DNA of 64,000 nt from Paenibacillus sp. R14(2021) (GCF_019431355.1 NZ_CP080269.1:3872501-3936500), one strand, 5' to 3'; positions 44,734 through 53,000 are shown, counted from the first letter of the stretch. Notes: a model not told the origin generated them from the sequence alone. Translations and numbers: made by a program.

Positions 44734-46591
44734 TTGTACCTTCCCCCTGTAAGAAAGCTTTATTTAATTCAAGCAGCAGTTTATCAACATCAGCGCCATT
44801 TATGCCATGATTTCTTGCACCTATTGAAATAGATTCAAACGTGGAATGATGACAACCCAAACAATATAATCCATATCTCCGAAGTATTTTATCGGCATCG
44901 TCCCCGTAAAACTCCAGTACATCGGCGATGGCCGTATCTCCTGTAATCGTTTCCGGATGAACGGTCCTTGTTAGTTGAGGGCTTTTACGAAAATATGGCG
45001 TTTGCAATAAACGCCAAAATCCAGCATGATATACATCCGGATTTCGGCTAAACTTACACCAATATCCAATATGCGCCTCATCCCATGATAAATTATCAGT
45101 GATGATTTTCTTTACTATGTTTGCTGGGAGCTCAATCGTTAAGTTTATATCATGCTTTTCTAGTTTTCGAATGTTTAAAATTCCCTTTTCAATCTCTAAT
45201 AAAACTTCGAAAGAGTGCTGGCTAGAATCTATATTCGTAACTTTCACGCATATTCTCAAGTCTTCACAGTAAGCAATCTCGCTCGTTTTATTTAAAAGTA
45301 AAAAGTAATTCTCCACCTCAGCCACTGATATAGAATAATCATTCGGATGATGTTCCAAAAAAAGGTCTTCACGATAGGCTTTATCTAGATATTCTAGCAC
45401 CTCTGCCTGGTTATATAATTTAGAGCGGTCGCGCTTAGCATAAACAATATTGTTTTTCTTGACGCCCCAATAATCCCCAGGCAATAAATCTACGACATTG
45501 ACCGTAGTATCTTTAAAAGCCTCAACAACATCCATCACTGTGTTTTTTCTTAACTTTTCTACGTATTTTCGATGAGTTGGGTGCCACAAGTTGAAATGTG
45601 ATGCAAAAGGGATGAGTGATTTGGCCCCATATAGATCGATGGCTTGGGTAAGCATTTTTAACAGGCCGAGCCTCGACTTCTCTAGGATTTGATCTTTCTT
45701 GTCCTCATCTAAATGTGCCCATGTCAAAGGATATCCTGATGCCCCAGGGGAAAATCCGGAAGCTATCACATCCACCTTTCCAATTATTTTGGCGATTCTT
45801 GGGTTTAACCCCGCATCATTAAGATTCAGAATCCTGAAATTCTCAATCTCTATGAGAAGGATCGCGTCATTCCATAGACTAGAGGGTTCGAAACAAGTAA
45901 TTTTGATATGTTTGCGTATCTCCAAAGGTTTTCCGAACTGCATGGGATAGATGTTTCGGAAACCAAGTTGTATCAGTTTTTCCTCTATTCTTTTATTCGG
46001 AAAATCAGGGAAATATATGGGTATATTTCTGTCCATAAATGTTAGAGTTGATTCATGGAAATGATCGGAGTGCTCATGTGAAATCCATAATGCAGATGGT
46101 GTTAATGTATGAACGTCCACAATCGGAGCAGGGTACTGAAGCCATGCCCCCATAAAGGCAGGTCCTACTAGCCAAGGGTCGGTAATCAAAGAGAAATCGT
46201 CGTACTTGAACTCAAGGCACGCATGCGAATGAAGCTTTACGATTAAGTCTTGTTCTAGCGTTGTGTCCTGTTGCGGCTCACTGGTATTTAAGGAATTTGG
46301 AATCTCCGCGAAAAGCATGCCGTCTTCAACAGAAACGTTATACTGCGCCATCCTTTGCTTAGGCACATTCATGGATTCTCCGGAATAAGCGAATTTCCAA
46401 CTATGTATTGGACATTCGAAGCAAGAATCTTGGTCCACGATTTTCCCGCCTGCATGAGGACATGTAGAAGATAACAACTTGTAGCCAGTTTCATCTTTTG
46501 TCAAAAAATAGCTGGAACCCTCTAATTCTATTTCTAAAGGATTATCATATACATTATTTTCTAAACAAATCTGTACCTTTTTCAAAGCCAT
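44705..46591 (-). CDS. CMAH-like Rieske/metallo-beta-lactamase protein with C-terminal DUF1858-like CxxC module
   Basis: 628 residues. The N-terminal Rieske [2Fe-2S] domain has ligands C44/H46 (STCPHAGG) and C60/H63 (CPIHSW). A metallo-beta-lactamase-fold domain follows, with the metal motif SHEHSDH (H172, H174, D176, H177), the flanking LITDPWLVGPAFMGAW and GFSPGASGYPLTWAHLD, and SWDEAHIGYWCKFSRNPDVY near 500-525. These segments match CMP-N-acetylneuraminate hydroxylase (CMAH), an iron-dependent monooxygenase. Uniquely, residues about 545-613 form a DUF1858/ScdA_N-like helical module with C577-LG-C580 (YGLYCLGCHHSTFESI). AAGGG precedes the ATG. No sialic-acid genes are nearby, so the substrate may differ. 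The gene is AT-rich. Confidence 0.8.
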   Translation of the reverse strand: MALKKVQICLENNVYDNPLEIELEGSSYFLTKDETGYKLLSSTCPHAGGKIVDQDSCFECPIHSWKFAYSGESMNVPKQRMAQYNVSVEDGMLFAEIPNSLNTSEPQQDTTLEQDLIVKLHSHACLEFKYDDFSLITDPWLVGPAFMGAWLQYPAPIVDVHTLTPSALWISHEHSDHFHESTLTFMDRNIPIYFPDFPNKRIEEKLIQLGFRNIYPMQFGKPLEIRKHIKITCFEPSSLWNDAILLIEIENFRILNLNDAGLNPRIAKIIGKVDVIASGFSPGASGYPLTWAHLDEDKKDQILEKSRLGLLKMLTQAIDLYGAKSLIPFASHFNLWHPTHRKYVEKLRKNTVMDVVEAFKDTTVNVVDLLPGDYWGVKKNNIVYAKRDRSKLYNQAEVLEYLDKAYREDLFLEHHPNDYSISVAEVENYFLLLNKTSEIAYCEDLRICVKVTNIDSSQHSFEVLLEIEKGILNIRKLEKHDINLTIELPANIVKKIITDNLSWDEAHIGYWCKFSRNPDVYHAGFWRLLQTPYFRKSPQLTRTVHPETITGDTAIADVLEFYGDDADKILRRYGLYCLGCHHSTFESISIGARNHGINGADVDKLLLELNKAFLQGEGTIGKQNERVG

Positions 46592-46786
46592 TGTAAAATC
46601 CCTTCAGTTAATAGTTGATAATTGCCATCTTTACTCATTATCGGATTTATCAGCTTTTATATTAAATGTTATTATATATAACCCTTAAAATTGGATTTTT
46701 ATAATCCCCCTTACCGTTACTTGTAATAAGATGCCTTATTCAAAGGCAAAAGGGCACCTAAGTAGATGCCCTCTGCAATGCAGTTA
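46592..46786. other. AT-rich promoter region of the CMAH-like gene plus hairpin
   Basis: AT-rich sequence upstream of 46591 that should hold the CMAH-like gene promoter. Its right end carries a hairpin (GGGCACC 46752-46758 with GATGCCC 46765-46771), a member of a repeated hairpin family (see findings). No other gene. Confidence 0.5.
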
Positions 46787-46849
46787 TTAGAATAAGCTTA
46801 TTTGAAACCAGTGCCCGGTAAGATCTGAAGCCAATTTCTTATCTTTCAT
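46787..46849 (-). CDS. Possible 20-residue ORF, likely a gene remnant
   Basis: ATG 46849-46847 with GGAG about eight bases upstream encodes MKDKKLASDLTGHWFQISLF and then TAA. The peptide stops exactly where the hairpin-family sequence begins, so it may be the N-terminus of a gene cut off by that element. Weakly supported. Confidence 0.25.
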   Translation of the reverse strand: MKDKKLASDLTGHWFQISLF

Positions 46850-46908
46850 CTTAGGTCTCCTCTAGTTTCATTAGATGTGTGGTTTCTTGCAGTGATAGAA
46901 ACGCAAAA

Positions 46909-46940
46909 AAAGCCGGATCAGGCCTAGGCCTTCCGACTTT
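46909..46940 (-). terminator. Terminator of the GIY-YIG gene
   Basis: AAAGCCGGA (46909-46917) pairs with TCCGACTTT (46932-46940) with one mismatch, and the loop holds AGGCCTAGGCCT. A run of seven T follows on the minus strand. Confidence 0.75.
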
Positions 46941-46971
46941 TCGCAATTTACTGTAAAGGCGTCCATTCCTT

Positions 46972-47322
46972 TTACAGCACCCGGTCCGGATTGTACTTTG
47001 CTCTGAATTTATTGGCGATATAGGTTTCGTAAATGGCGCGGTCAAGAAGGCCTTCGACGATACAAACCTCAATTTTCGTAACTTCATCTCTGTGGTTTTT
47101 GATCGGCGATACCGTATCTTCGAAATGTTTTTTGATTCTTGGGCGCAGCTTTCTCGCTTTACCGACAAACAGCAGCTCATCCTTGTTATTGTAAAACATG
47201 AAGATGCCGCCCTCTTCCCTCGAAATCAAGTGGAAATCGGTAAATCCATAAATATGGCTTAGCTGGGGGTCACTTTGTTTGGTAATGGTAACGTCGGGTG
47301 CTGGTATGGTGATGCTGATCAT
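46972..47322 (-). CDS. Small standalone GIY-YIG nuclease-domain protein (UvrC-like)
   Basis: 116 residues. The GIY-YIG fold is recognisable: GGIFMFYNN for GIY, ELLFVGKARKLRPRIKKHF for YIG plus the conserved Arg, and the Glu in DRAIYETYIANKF. These are spaced as in the N-terminal domain of UvrC. No other UvrC domain follows, so it is a standalone nuclease domain of unknown target. GAGGA lies about 12 bases before the ATG. It is monocistronic. Confidence 0.8.
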   Translation of the reverse strand: MISITIPAPDVTITKQSDPQLSHIYGFTDFHLISREEGGIFMFYNNKDELLFVGKARKLRPRIKKHFEDTVSPIKNHRDEVTKIEVCIVEGLLDRAIYETYIANKFRAKYNPDRVL

Positions 47323-47508
47323 AATCGATTCACGTCCTCTTCAATGTAGGTCTATATACTAACACGAATGGCTGACTTACTAAAGCCTTGTAATCCTGGC
47401 TTGTCTGACAGAATAAAGTGATAATGCTGTACTGTGCTTAGGATATCATTTACAATCGGCAGATTACATATGTACTCGGAACCTATCTCATAGCTCGATA
47501 GACGCAGC

Positions 47509-47533
47509 AAAACCGGCATCCTCTGCCGGTTTT
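47509..47533. terminator. Terminator at the end of the pspA operon
   Basis: AAAACCGGCA (47509-47518) with TGCCGGTTTT (47524-47533). Plus-strand T-run of nine; the minus strand has TTTTGC, closing the pspA transcript. Confidence 0.75.
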
Positions 47534-47541
47534 TTTTGTAT

Positions 47542-48207
47542 CTATTCAGCTGCTTGCTGCTTCAGCTCTTCTAGCGACTTGTCGATTTCGGCTGTAAGCG
47601 TCGGGTCCAAATATTGCGGCGCCGAACGCTTCACGGGTGAGACGAACCGATTCATGGCCTCCAGCTCCGCTTCGATCATAAGCACCTTCTCTTCCGCACG
47701 GGCAAACCCTTTGGTGACGTTGCCCGTCTGAAACGAGACGACGCTCTGATTCATCTCCTTCAAGGAGCTTGCCACGTTGACCCGGGACGCCAGCAGCAGC
47801 CGGCGGTGATTGAACTCCTCCGATTGTACGAGCAGCTGACTGATACGTTCTTCGAGTACGCCTGTTTGCTCTTGAATGGCCGCATACTGCTCGCGGTAAG
47901 CTGCCAGCTTCTTCTCTTGCAGCAGCTTCTCCTGCAGGGCGAGCTTGGCAATTTGATCTTCACCTTGCTTCACCGCAAGCATTGCTTGGCGGTCCCGCTT
48001 CTCCACGCTCGCTTCAGCCTCCGCAATGAGCGCCGACTGCCTCTTCTCGATAAACAATTGATTCGCCAGCGCCCGCTGACCCTTAGCGAGTTCTTCGCCA
48101 AACTCGCGAATATAGAGATCGACCATGTGCAGCGGTTTCTCACATTTGTCCAGCATCCCGTTTGTTTCCGCCAGAAACATATCTTTGACCCGTTTGAAAA
48201 TACCCAT
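47542..48207 (-). CDS. pspA: PspA/IM30-family envelope-stress protein
   Basis: 221 residues, almost entirely helical coiled coil, as in PspA/LiaH. The start MGIFKRVKDMFLAETNGMLD and the DLYIREFGEELAKGQRALA segment are family hallmarks. It forms membrane-associated assemblies that protect against envelope damage. AAAGGAG is about ten bases before the ATG. It starts two bases after the upstream membrane-protein stop, so the genes are coupled, and an OmpR-type two-component system lies just upstream on the same strand. Confidence 0.9.
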   Translation of the reverse strand: MGIFKRVKDMFLAETNGMLDKCEKPLHMVDLYIREFGEELAKGQRALANQLFIEKRQSALIAEAEASVEKRDRQAMLAVKQGEDQIAKLALQEKLLQEKKLAAYREQYAAIQEQTGVLEERISQLLVQSEEFNHRRLLLASRVNVASSLKEMNQSVVSFQTGNVTKGFARAEEKVLMIEAELEAMNRFVSPVKRSAPQYLDPTLTAEIDKSLEELKQQAAE

Positions 48208-48209
48208 AT

Positions 48210-48647
48210 TTAGTTCGTCTCCTTTGTACGATTTTGATGCAGCTCCCATTGATCCAGGAAATCGGATGCAGACGTAATCGCGGTGAATTGATTGGCTCGA
48301 GGGGCTCTTCTTGCGCGTTTGCCTCTCCTCATGGCCCAGAACAGCAGCCCAGCTGCGAGAATCGTTATGCCTACAGCCACTCCGGCATCCCACCCATCAT
48401 GCTCGGGATGCCCCTCTCCGTGCATCCCTTTTTCCTGGCGGATACGGATGTCTGGTCCAGGCCCGAATTTCTCACCCTTCATACCGACGAAATTATCGAC
48501 AGGTCTGGATTCTTGTTTCACAAACTGGATTGCAGGCATCCCATCAGGCCTGCCCCGCTCTGCAGCCCAGCTCAAGCCGGCGCCAACGGCGACGATGATC
48601 ACAGACGCCACAAGTACTTTCTTCACCCAAGGTCTCACGGATCTCAC
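48210..48647 (-). CDS. Two-helix membrane protein coupled to pspA
   Basis: 145 residues. One hydrophobic segment near the N-terminus (KVLVASVIIVAVGAGLSWA), an extracytoplasmic loop rich in charged residues, and a second helix (AGVAVGITILAAGLLFWAM) followed by a basic tail (RRGKRARRAPR). It resembles a membrane anchor for PspA. GTG 48647 with AAAGGA about ten bases upstream. No known family recognised. Confidence 0.75.
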   Translation of the reverse strand: MRSVRPWVKKVLVASVIIVAVGAGLSWAAERGRPDGMPAIQFVKQESRPVDNFVGMKGEKFGPGPDIRIRQEKGMHGEGHPEHDGWDAGVAVGITILAAGLLFWAMRRGKRARRAPRANQFTAITSASDFLDQWELHQNRTKETN

Positions 48648-48735
48648 GCTTCATTCATCCTTTCATCCATTGATCTTCTCTACAGCTCTCACTATAGTCC
48701 TGGAAAGTAAAAGTACGGTAAATGGACAAAGAAAA

Positions 48736-48765
48736 GCCCTTCCTCTTCATCGCAAGAGAAAGGGC
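48736..48765 (-). terminator. Terminator of the OmpR-type two-component operon
   Basis: GCCCTTCCTCTT (48736-48747) and AAGAGAAAGGGC (48754-48765) pair with one mismatch; TTTTCTTTG follows on the minus strand. It separates the kinase from the pspA operon. Confidence 0.75.
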
Positions 48766-48773
48766 GTATGCTG

Positions 48774-50087
48774 TTATAGCGGAAATTTCACGATAAAGGT
48801 GCTTCCTTCGCCGACGACGCTGTCGACCTCAATGGATCCCTGATGGGCTTCTACGATCCACTTCGCAATCGATAATCCCAGCCCTGCGCTGCCTTCCTCA
48901 CGCGAGCGATGTGCCTCCACCCGATAGAACCGGTCGAATATCCGCTGCTTATCCGCAGCCGGTATGCCGATACCGCTGTCCCGAACGGAGAGCCGCCATT
49001 GTTTGCCACTACTCTCCAGCAGCGCGTCAACAGTCCCCTGCTCCGGCGTGTACTTGATCGCGTTGTCCAGGAGAATGTACACGAGCTGCTTGATCCGCTC
49101 GACATCTCCAGTAACCGTCATCGTATCCGGCAGCTCGGCCTTCAGCGTAATGGCTTTCTTCTGGGCAACCGCTTCAAAGGCATGCATCCATTGGCGAAGC
49201 TTCGGCGTCAGATCGAAAGGCGCCTTCTCGAATTCGACCGAGCCGGCGTCGGTTCGAGCGAGGAGCAGCAGATGCTGCACCATGCGGCTCATCCGGCCCA
49301 CTTCTTCTTTCATATCCGACACGACTTCCTTCGTAAACGAGGTCAACGTCTCCCCATTCTCCAGTTCAATGACCTCAAGAGACGTATTCATAATGCTCAG
49401 CGGTGTCCGCAGCTCATGCGACGCATCGGCCAGAAACTGCTGCTGCTGCCGGTATGTCCGCTGAATTGGAATCATGGCTCTCTTGGACATCGAATAGCTG
49501 AGCCATAAGGCAGCGATAATGAACAGAACGAGGATGCAGAAAAATACGATGAGCAGTGTTTTGAACACATCGAAGTAGAAGGTGACGTCTTTCGCGGCGT
49601 AAATCGTTATGACTCTGCCGTCCACGGTCATGACCGGACGCGCACCTACAAAAAGCAGCCGGTCCTGCGTCCTGATGATCATCCCTTCAGGGCGTGCATG
49701 CAGTTCGGGCAGCCACTTCAATCGAAACGATTCCTCACGTGGATGCCATCCTGCAATTTCCCCTAAGTTGACGTCACCAAACTGCGGAATCGCCTCACTT
49801 CTCGCGAGCACCTCGCCGCGGTTGCTCAAAATGTAGTAGAAGTACAAATCCTCATCGCGTGAATTTGTCAGATCAGGTATCGCTACACTGCCATCCTTCT
49901 CGGTGGCGTATAGGACGGATTGAAGCGACTGCGTCTGCTCCCGGTACGCCATGACAATAAAGAAAGCCGACACAATGATTGAGAATATCACAAGAAATAG
50001 AATGATCAGCCACGTATAGGTAATAGTGAGCTTTCGCCGGGTCTGAGCAAACAAGTCCCTTTTGCCGCGTCTGAACTTAAGCTTCAA
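48774..50087 (-). CDS. Sensor histidine kinase (EnvZ/PhoR type)
   Basis: 437 residues: two membrane helices (about 22-46 and 175-200) enclosing an extracytoplasmic sensor, HisKA with ASHELRTPLSIM (the phospho-acceptor His), and a HATPase domain with LLDNAIKYTP, RDSGIGIP and GSAGLGLSIAKWIVEAH. The start is TTG 50087, about 11 bases inside the regulator gene and overlapping its stop, so translation is coupled. No separate HAMP is obvious. It precedes the pspA operon after a terminator and may sense envelope stress. Confidence 0.9.
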   Translation of the reverse strand: MKLKFRRGKRDLFAQTRRKLTITYTWLIILFLVIFSIIVSAFFIVMAYREQTQSLQSVLYATEKDGSVAIPDLTNSRDEDLYFYYILSNRGEVLARSEAIPQFGDVNLGEIAGWHPREESFRLKWLPELHARPEGMIIRTQDRLLFVGARPVMTVDGRVITIYAAKDVTFYFDVFKTLLIVFFCILVLFIIAALWLSYSMSKRAMIPIQRTYRQQQQFLADASHELRTPLSIMNTSLEVIELENGETLTSFTKEVVSDMKEEVGRMSRMVQHLLLLARTDAGSVEFEKAPFDLTPKLRQWMHAFEAVAQKKAITLKAELPDTMTVTGDVERIKQLVYILLDNAIKYTPEQGTVDALLESSGKQWRLSVRDSGIGIPAADKQRIFDRFYRVEAHRSREEGSAGLGLSIAKWIVEAHQGSIEVDSVVGEGSTFIVKFPL

Positions 50088-50751
50088 ACCGGTAGCCTAC
50101 CCCCCTGATGCTGTGAATGGCCGGCTCCGCATGTGCATCATCCAGCTTGTCCCGGAGCATTTTTACCGTAACATCGACGTTCTTGTAGGATACGTCACTG
50201 CCAATGCCCCATACACGATCAAGAATCGCTTCTCTCGTCAGCACATTGCCGTTGTTCTGCAGGAAGAAATCAAGCAGCTGATACTCCCGCTGGCTGAGCA
50301 GGACCGCTTCACCTCTTCTGGATAATCGGTGTGATACACGGTTGAACGTAAACGGCCCGAACGTCACCAAATCCGATTGTACAGGGGCAAAATTCCGCCG
50401 TGTAAGCACACGAAGACGCGCAAGCAATTCATCCATCTCGAATGGTTTCGTTAAATAATCGTCCGCGCCGGCATCCAATCCGAAAATCTTATCCTGCAGC
50501 GCATCCTTGGCGGTCAGCAGCAGAATCGCTTGGCTGTAGCTTGCCGCCCGAAGCCGCTTGCACACATCGACGCCATTCATGCCAGGCATCATCCAGTCCA
50601 AAATAAGCACATCGTAGGCCGATCCTCTGGCATAATCCAGCGCGTCCTCCCCATTGCTCACCCAATCGACATGGTAGCCGCCTTTTCGCTCCAGTACGTA
50701 TTTCACAAGCTTGCCCAGTTTCTGATCATCTTCCGCTAGAAGCATGTTCAT
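50077..50751 (-). CDS. OmpR/PhoB-type response regulator
   Basis: 224 residues from ATG 50751 (MNMLLAEDDQKLGKL), whose first residues align with the usual MRLLLAEDD start. Phospho-acceptor in VLILDWMMPGMNGVD; winged-helix DNA-binding domain at the C-terminus with RGEAVLLSQREYQLLDFFLQ and VWGIGSDVSYKNVDVTVKML. GGTGAG lies four bases before this ATG and ten before the next in-frame ATG. Partner of the overlapping kinase. Confidence 0.92.
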   Translation of the reverse strand: MNMLLAEDDQKLGKLVKYVLERKGGYHVDWVSNGEDALDYARGSAYDVLILDWMMPGMNGVDVCKRLRAASYSQAILLLTAKDALQDKIFGLDAGADDYLTKPFEMDELLARLRVLTRRNFAPVQSDLVTFGPFTFNRVSHRLSRRGEAVLLSQREYQLLDFFLQNNGNVLTREAILDRVWGIGSDVSYKNVDVTVKMLRDKLDDAHAEPAIHSIRGVGYRFEA

Positions 50752-50863
50752 TTCGCTCACCACCGCACCATTGAATATTAGGTTAGTATACCAAACATTC
50801 GGTAAAAGTACGGTAAAAACAAGCCCTTTTGCAATGAGATCTACTCCGCATGCACCTAAAGCG

Positions 50864-50889
50864 AAAGAGCACCCAAGCGGGTGCCCTTT
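50864..50889. terminator. Hairpin of the repeated family
   Basis: AAAG-A-GCACCC (50864-50874) pairs with GGGTGC-C-CTTT (50879-50889), one mismatch. The right flank GCAGTGAGATATTAG resembles flanks at two other hairpins; a half copy, CCCTTTTGCAATGAGATCTA, lies at about 50824-50843. Confidence 0.6.
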
Positions 50890-50933
50890 GCAGTGAGATA
50901 TTAGGTTTCCATTCATAGTTTAAAAGGGATGTT

Positions 50934-51389
50934 CTATTTCAGTACTTTAAGCATGGCGGATATGGTGCTGGAATGCATGACTTCATGCAGCAAAGCTGCT
51001 GCGATCAATTCATCGACGGTCTCCGCTTTCGCGAAATTTTCTTTAACGGTTACATGCAAGCTGTCCTTTAACAGCTCGCGAATTCGGTCAGGTTGCTCTC
51101 TTAGCTGCGTCATGATGACGTCCCAAGCGGGCGGCTCTCCTTGCCATTCCGCCGGCTTCGTGCCAGAGCGGAAGAAGGTAAGGTAGTCATCCGAAATAGC
51201 CATCGTTTGCCCTGTAATTTCGAATACCAAGCGCTCCGTAACGGTCAATACATGTCCGATATTCCAATGAATATTGTTGTTAAAGCCTTCAGGTACCGCA
51301 TTTCGCTCGTCCTCCGAGCAAGCCTCTGCCAACTTTAGCAATCGACTGTGATTCCTGTCCAACATGTCCAATACATACGTGTCTCTCAA
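50934..51389 (-). CDS. DinB-superfamily protein
   Basis: About 151 residues with the four-helix DinB/YfiT-like fold. The metal-binding histidines are H in NNIHWNIGHVLTVTERL and the pair in LLHEVMHSSTISAML. The best start is TTG 51389, nine bases after AGGAGG; an in-frame ATG further upstream lacks such a site. Family members are thiol-dependent transferases or damage-response proteins; the reaction is unknown. Confidence 0.8.
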   Translation of the reverse strand: MRDTYVLDMLDRNHSRLLKLAEACSEDERNAVPEGFNNNIHWNIGHVLTVTERLVFEITGQTMAISDDYLTFFRSGTKPAEWQGEPPAWDVIMTQLREQPDRIRELLKDSLHVTVKENFAKAETVDELIAAALLHEVMHSSTISAMLKVLK

Positions 51390-51470
51390 TTTCTCCAGCC
51401 TCCTCTTGTCACCATAATGAATGAGCATTCGGTTAAAGTCAAATAAGTTCGCTTACGGAAATTCCTATAC

Positions 51471-51935
51471 TTAATATTGCCCTTTAATGACAAAATACGA
51501 GCCCCGAATGGTTCCGGCTAGTTTAGATTTCTGCCTCGCAAACTTAAACTTCGCTTCCAACTCCGCTGGTATTTCCATCCCCTCAGAAAGCTTAAATCCA
51601 ACGGCCCGCTTCTTAGGATCATCCACCGTATACATGACATTGAGCGCAAGCCCGTCCTCATAAAAGACGTAGGTAAATTGGATATTTTCCACTTGAAAAC
51701 GCGACGTTTCCAGCGGTTTGGCCGCAAACGCAATATCACGTTCTTCTTTCAAAATGCGGTTCACGTAATCAAGGCTCTCCTGACTTTCGCTAGCCGGAAC
51801 AACCGTAAATTCATGCTCGTATTTGTTCATAAAGTAACGGGCTTCATTCGCACGCAATCCAGCAAGCGCTTCTACTACAGGTGAAGACTCTAGGCCAATC
51901 GTAGACACATGTTTAAAATCAACGATATACGACAT
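51471..51935 (-). CDS. Hypothetical protein of 154 residues
   Basis: A soluble protein starting MSYIVDFKHVSTIGLESSPV, with a beta-rich core (NIQFTYVFYEDGLALNVMYT) and a basic C-terminal helix (LEAKFKFARQKSKLAGTIRG). ATG 51935 preceded by GAGGG at six bases. I do not recognise the family. It looks like a small compact domain. It follows the truncated methyltransferase fragment at 52041-52154 and is AT-rich. Confidence 0.6.
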   Translation of the reverse strand: MSYIVDFKHVSTIGLESSPVVEALAGLRANEARYFMNKYEHEFTVVPASESQESLDYVNRILKEERDIAFAAKPLETSRFQVENIQFTYVFYEDGLALNVMYTVDDPKKRAVGFKLSEGMEIPAELEAKFKFARQKSKLAGTIRGSYFVIKGQY

Positions 51936-52040
51936 GTCCATCCCTCGTTTTCTCTTCCTATTTACCAACTATTATACCAAATATGATTCGATATAAACGT
52001 TTAGCGAGCGCCTGATTTACAGGTGACTTATTTTTGAGAA

Positions 52041-52154
52041 TCAAGCGTCGACTACATATTCGCGAATGGCATCTGATGATACCTTTGCAATTTGGATTCT
52101 TTCAGGAGTGTCATACGTTTTAGCTATCATTTCAAACTTATCTGTATTTGCCAT
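52041..52154 (-). pseudogene. Truncated SAM-methyltransferase N-terminus
   Basis: An intact start (ATG 52154-52152, GGAGG eight bases upstream) encodes MANTDKFEMIAKTYDTPERI, then QIAKVSSDAIREYVVDA, and a TGA at 52043-52041. This matches the first 37 residues of a class I methyltransferase family whose motif I (DFGCGTG) should follow but is absent. The gene is cut short; the rest is not present in the next 100 bases. Confidence 0.65.
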
Positions 52155-52295
52155 GATTACGCCTCCACTCTGCCTATTCCAAACCTATGCTCGGTAAAGC
52201 GTCTTTCCAAGCTTGCTCCCCTTGACTTAAGTCAATGAACGTAAAAATCAGCCCAGTTACAATGGAGTCACTACGTATAACTAGGGGGGTCTCTG

Positions 52296-53000
52296 ATGGT
52301 TACCCAAAGAAGAGAGCGATCGGATCAACGAAAATCAGCTCTAATTGCCGGCACAGCACTCATGATCATGACGCTTGCCGCACTTTTCTCGTATGGCTTC
52401 GTGCATACAAGGCTTATGGAACAAGGGAATGCGGGCGCCATCGTTCAGCGCATCATTTCGCAAAACCATCTTTTCAAAGCTGAAATCTTGGGTTGGATGA
52501 TCATCCTGCTATGCGATATTGTGGTCGCTTGGTCTTCCTATGTATTCCTGAAGCCAACAAATAAGAATCTAGCCCTGCTCGGTGCATGGCTCCGTCTTGT
52601 TTATGCGACGCTATTGGGAATAGCGATCACAAATTTATTATTCGTTCTGCTGCTTACGAACAGGACCGATTATTTATCGAGCTTTACCCCAAATCAACTT
52701 GGCGCACAAGTGATGTTGCATTTGAAAGCCTTTGAATCCATTTGGTCCGTTGGTTTAATCGTCTTTGGCGCGCATCTGCTGATTTTGGGAATATTGACTT
52801 TCCAATCAGACAGCGTACCGCGCTGGATCGGCATCCTGCTGCTGTTAGCTTCAATGGGCTATATTCTCATTCACCTAGATAAACTATTTTTTGCGGATTA
52901 CGGTGAAATCGGAACGATCCTTGAAGCTATTTTCATTGTACCTATGACATTGGGGGAAATAGGTTTTGGATTATGGTTGCTGTTTAGGGGAGGGAAATAG
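52296..53000 (+). CDS. DUF4386 membrane protein
   Basis: 234 residues with about six hydrophobic helices. The TDYLSSFTPNQLGAQVMLHL loop and ESIWSVGLIVFGAHLLILG helix fit DUF4386, a family of unknown function. ATG 52296 has AGGGGGG about six bases upstream. It converges on the Crp/Fnr regulator gene. Confidence 0.85.
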   Translation: MVTQRRERSDQRKSALIAGTALMIMTLAALFSYGFVHTRLMEQGNAGAIVQRIISQNHLFKAEILGWMIILLCDIVVAWSSYVFLKPTNKNLALLGAWLRLVYATLLGIAITNLLFVLLLTNRTDYLSSFTPNQLGAQVMLHLKAFESIWSVGLIVFGAHLLILGILTFQSDSVPRWIGILLLLASMGYILIHLDKLFFADYGEIGTILEAIFIVPMTLGEIGFGLWLLFRGGK

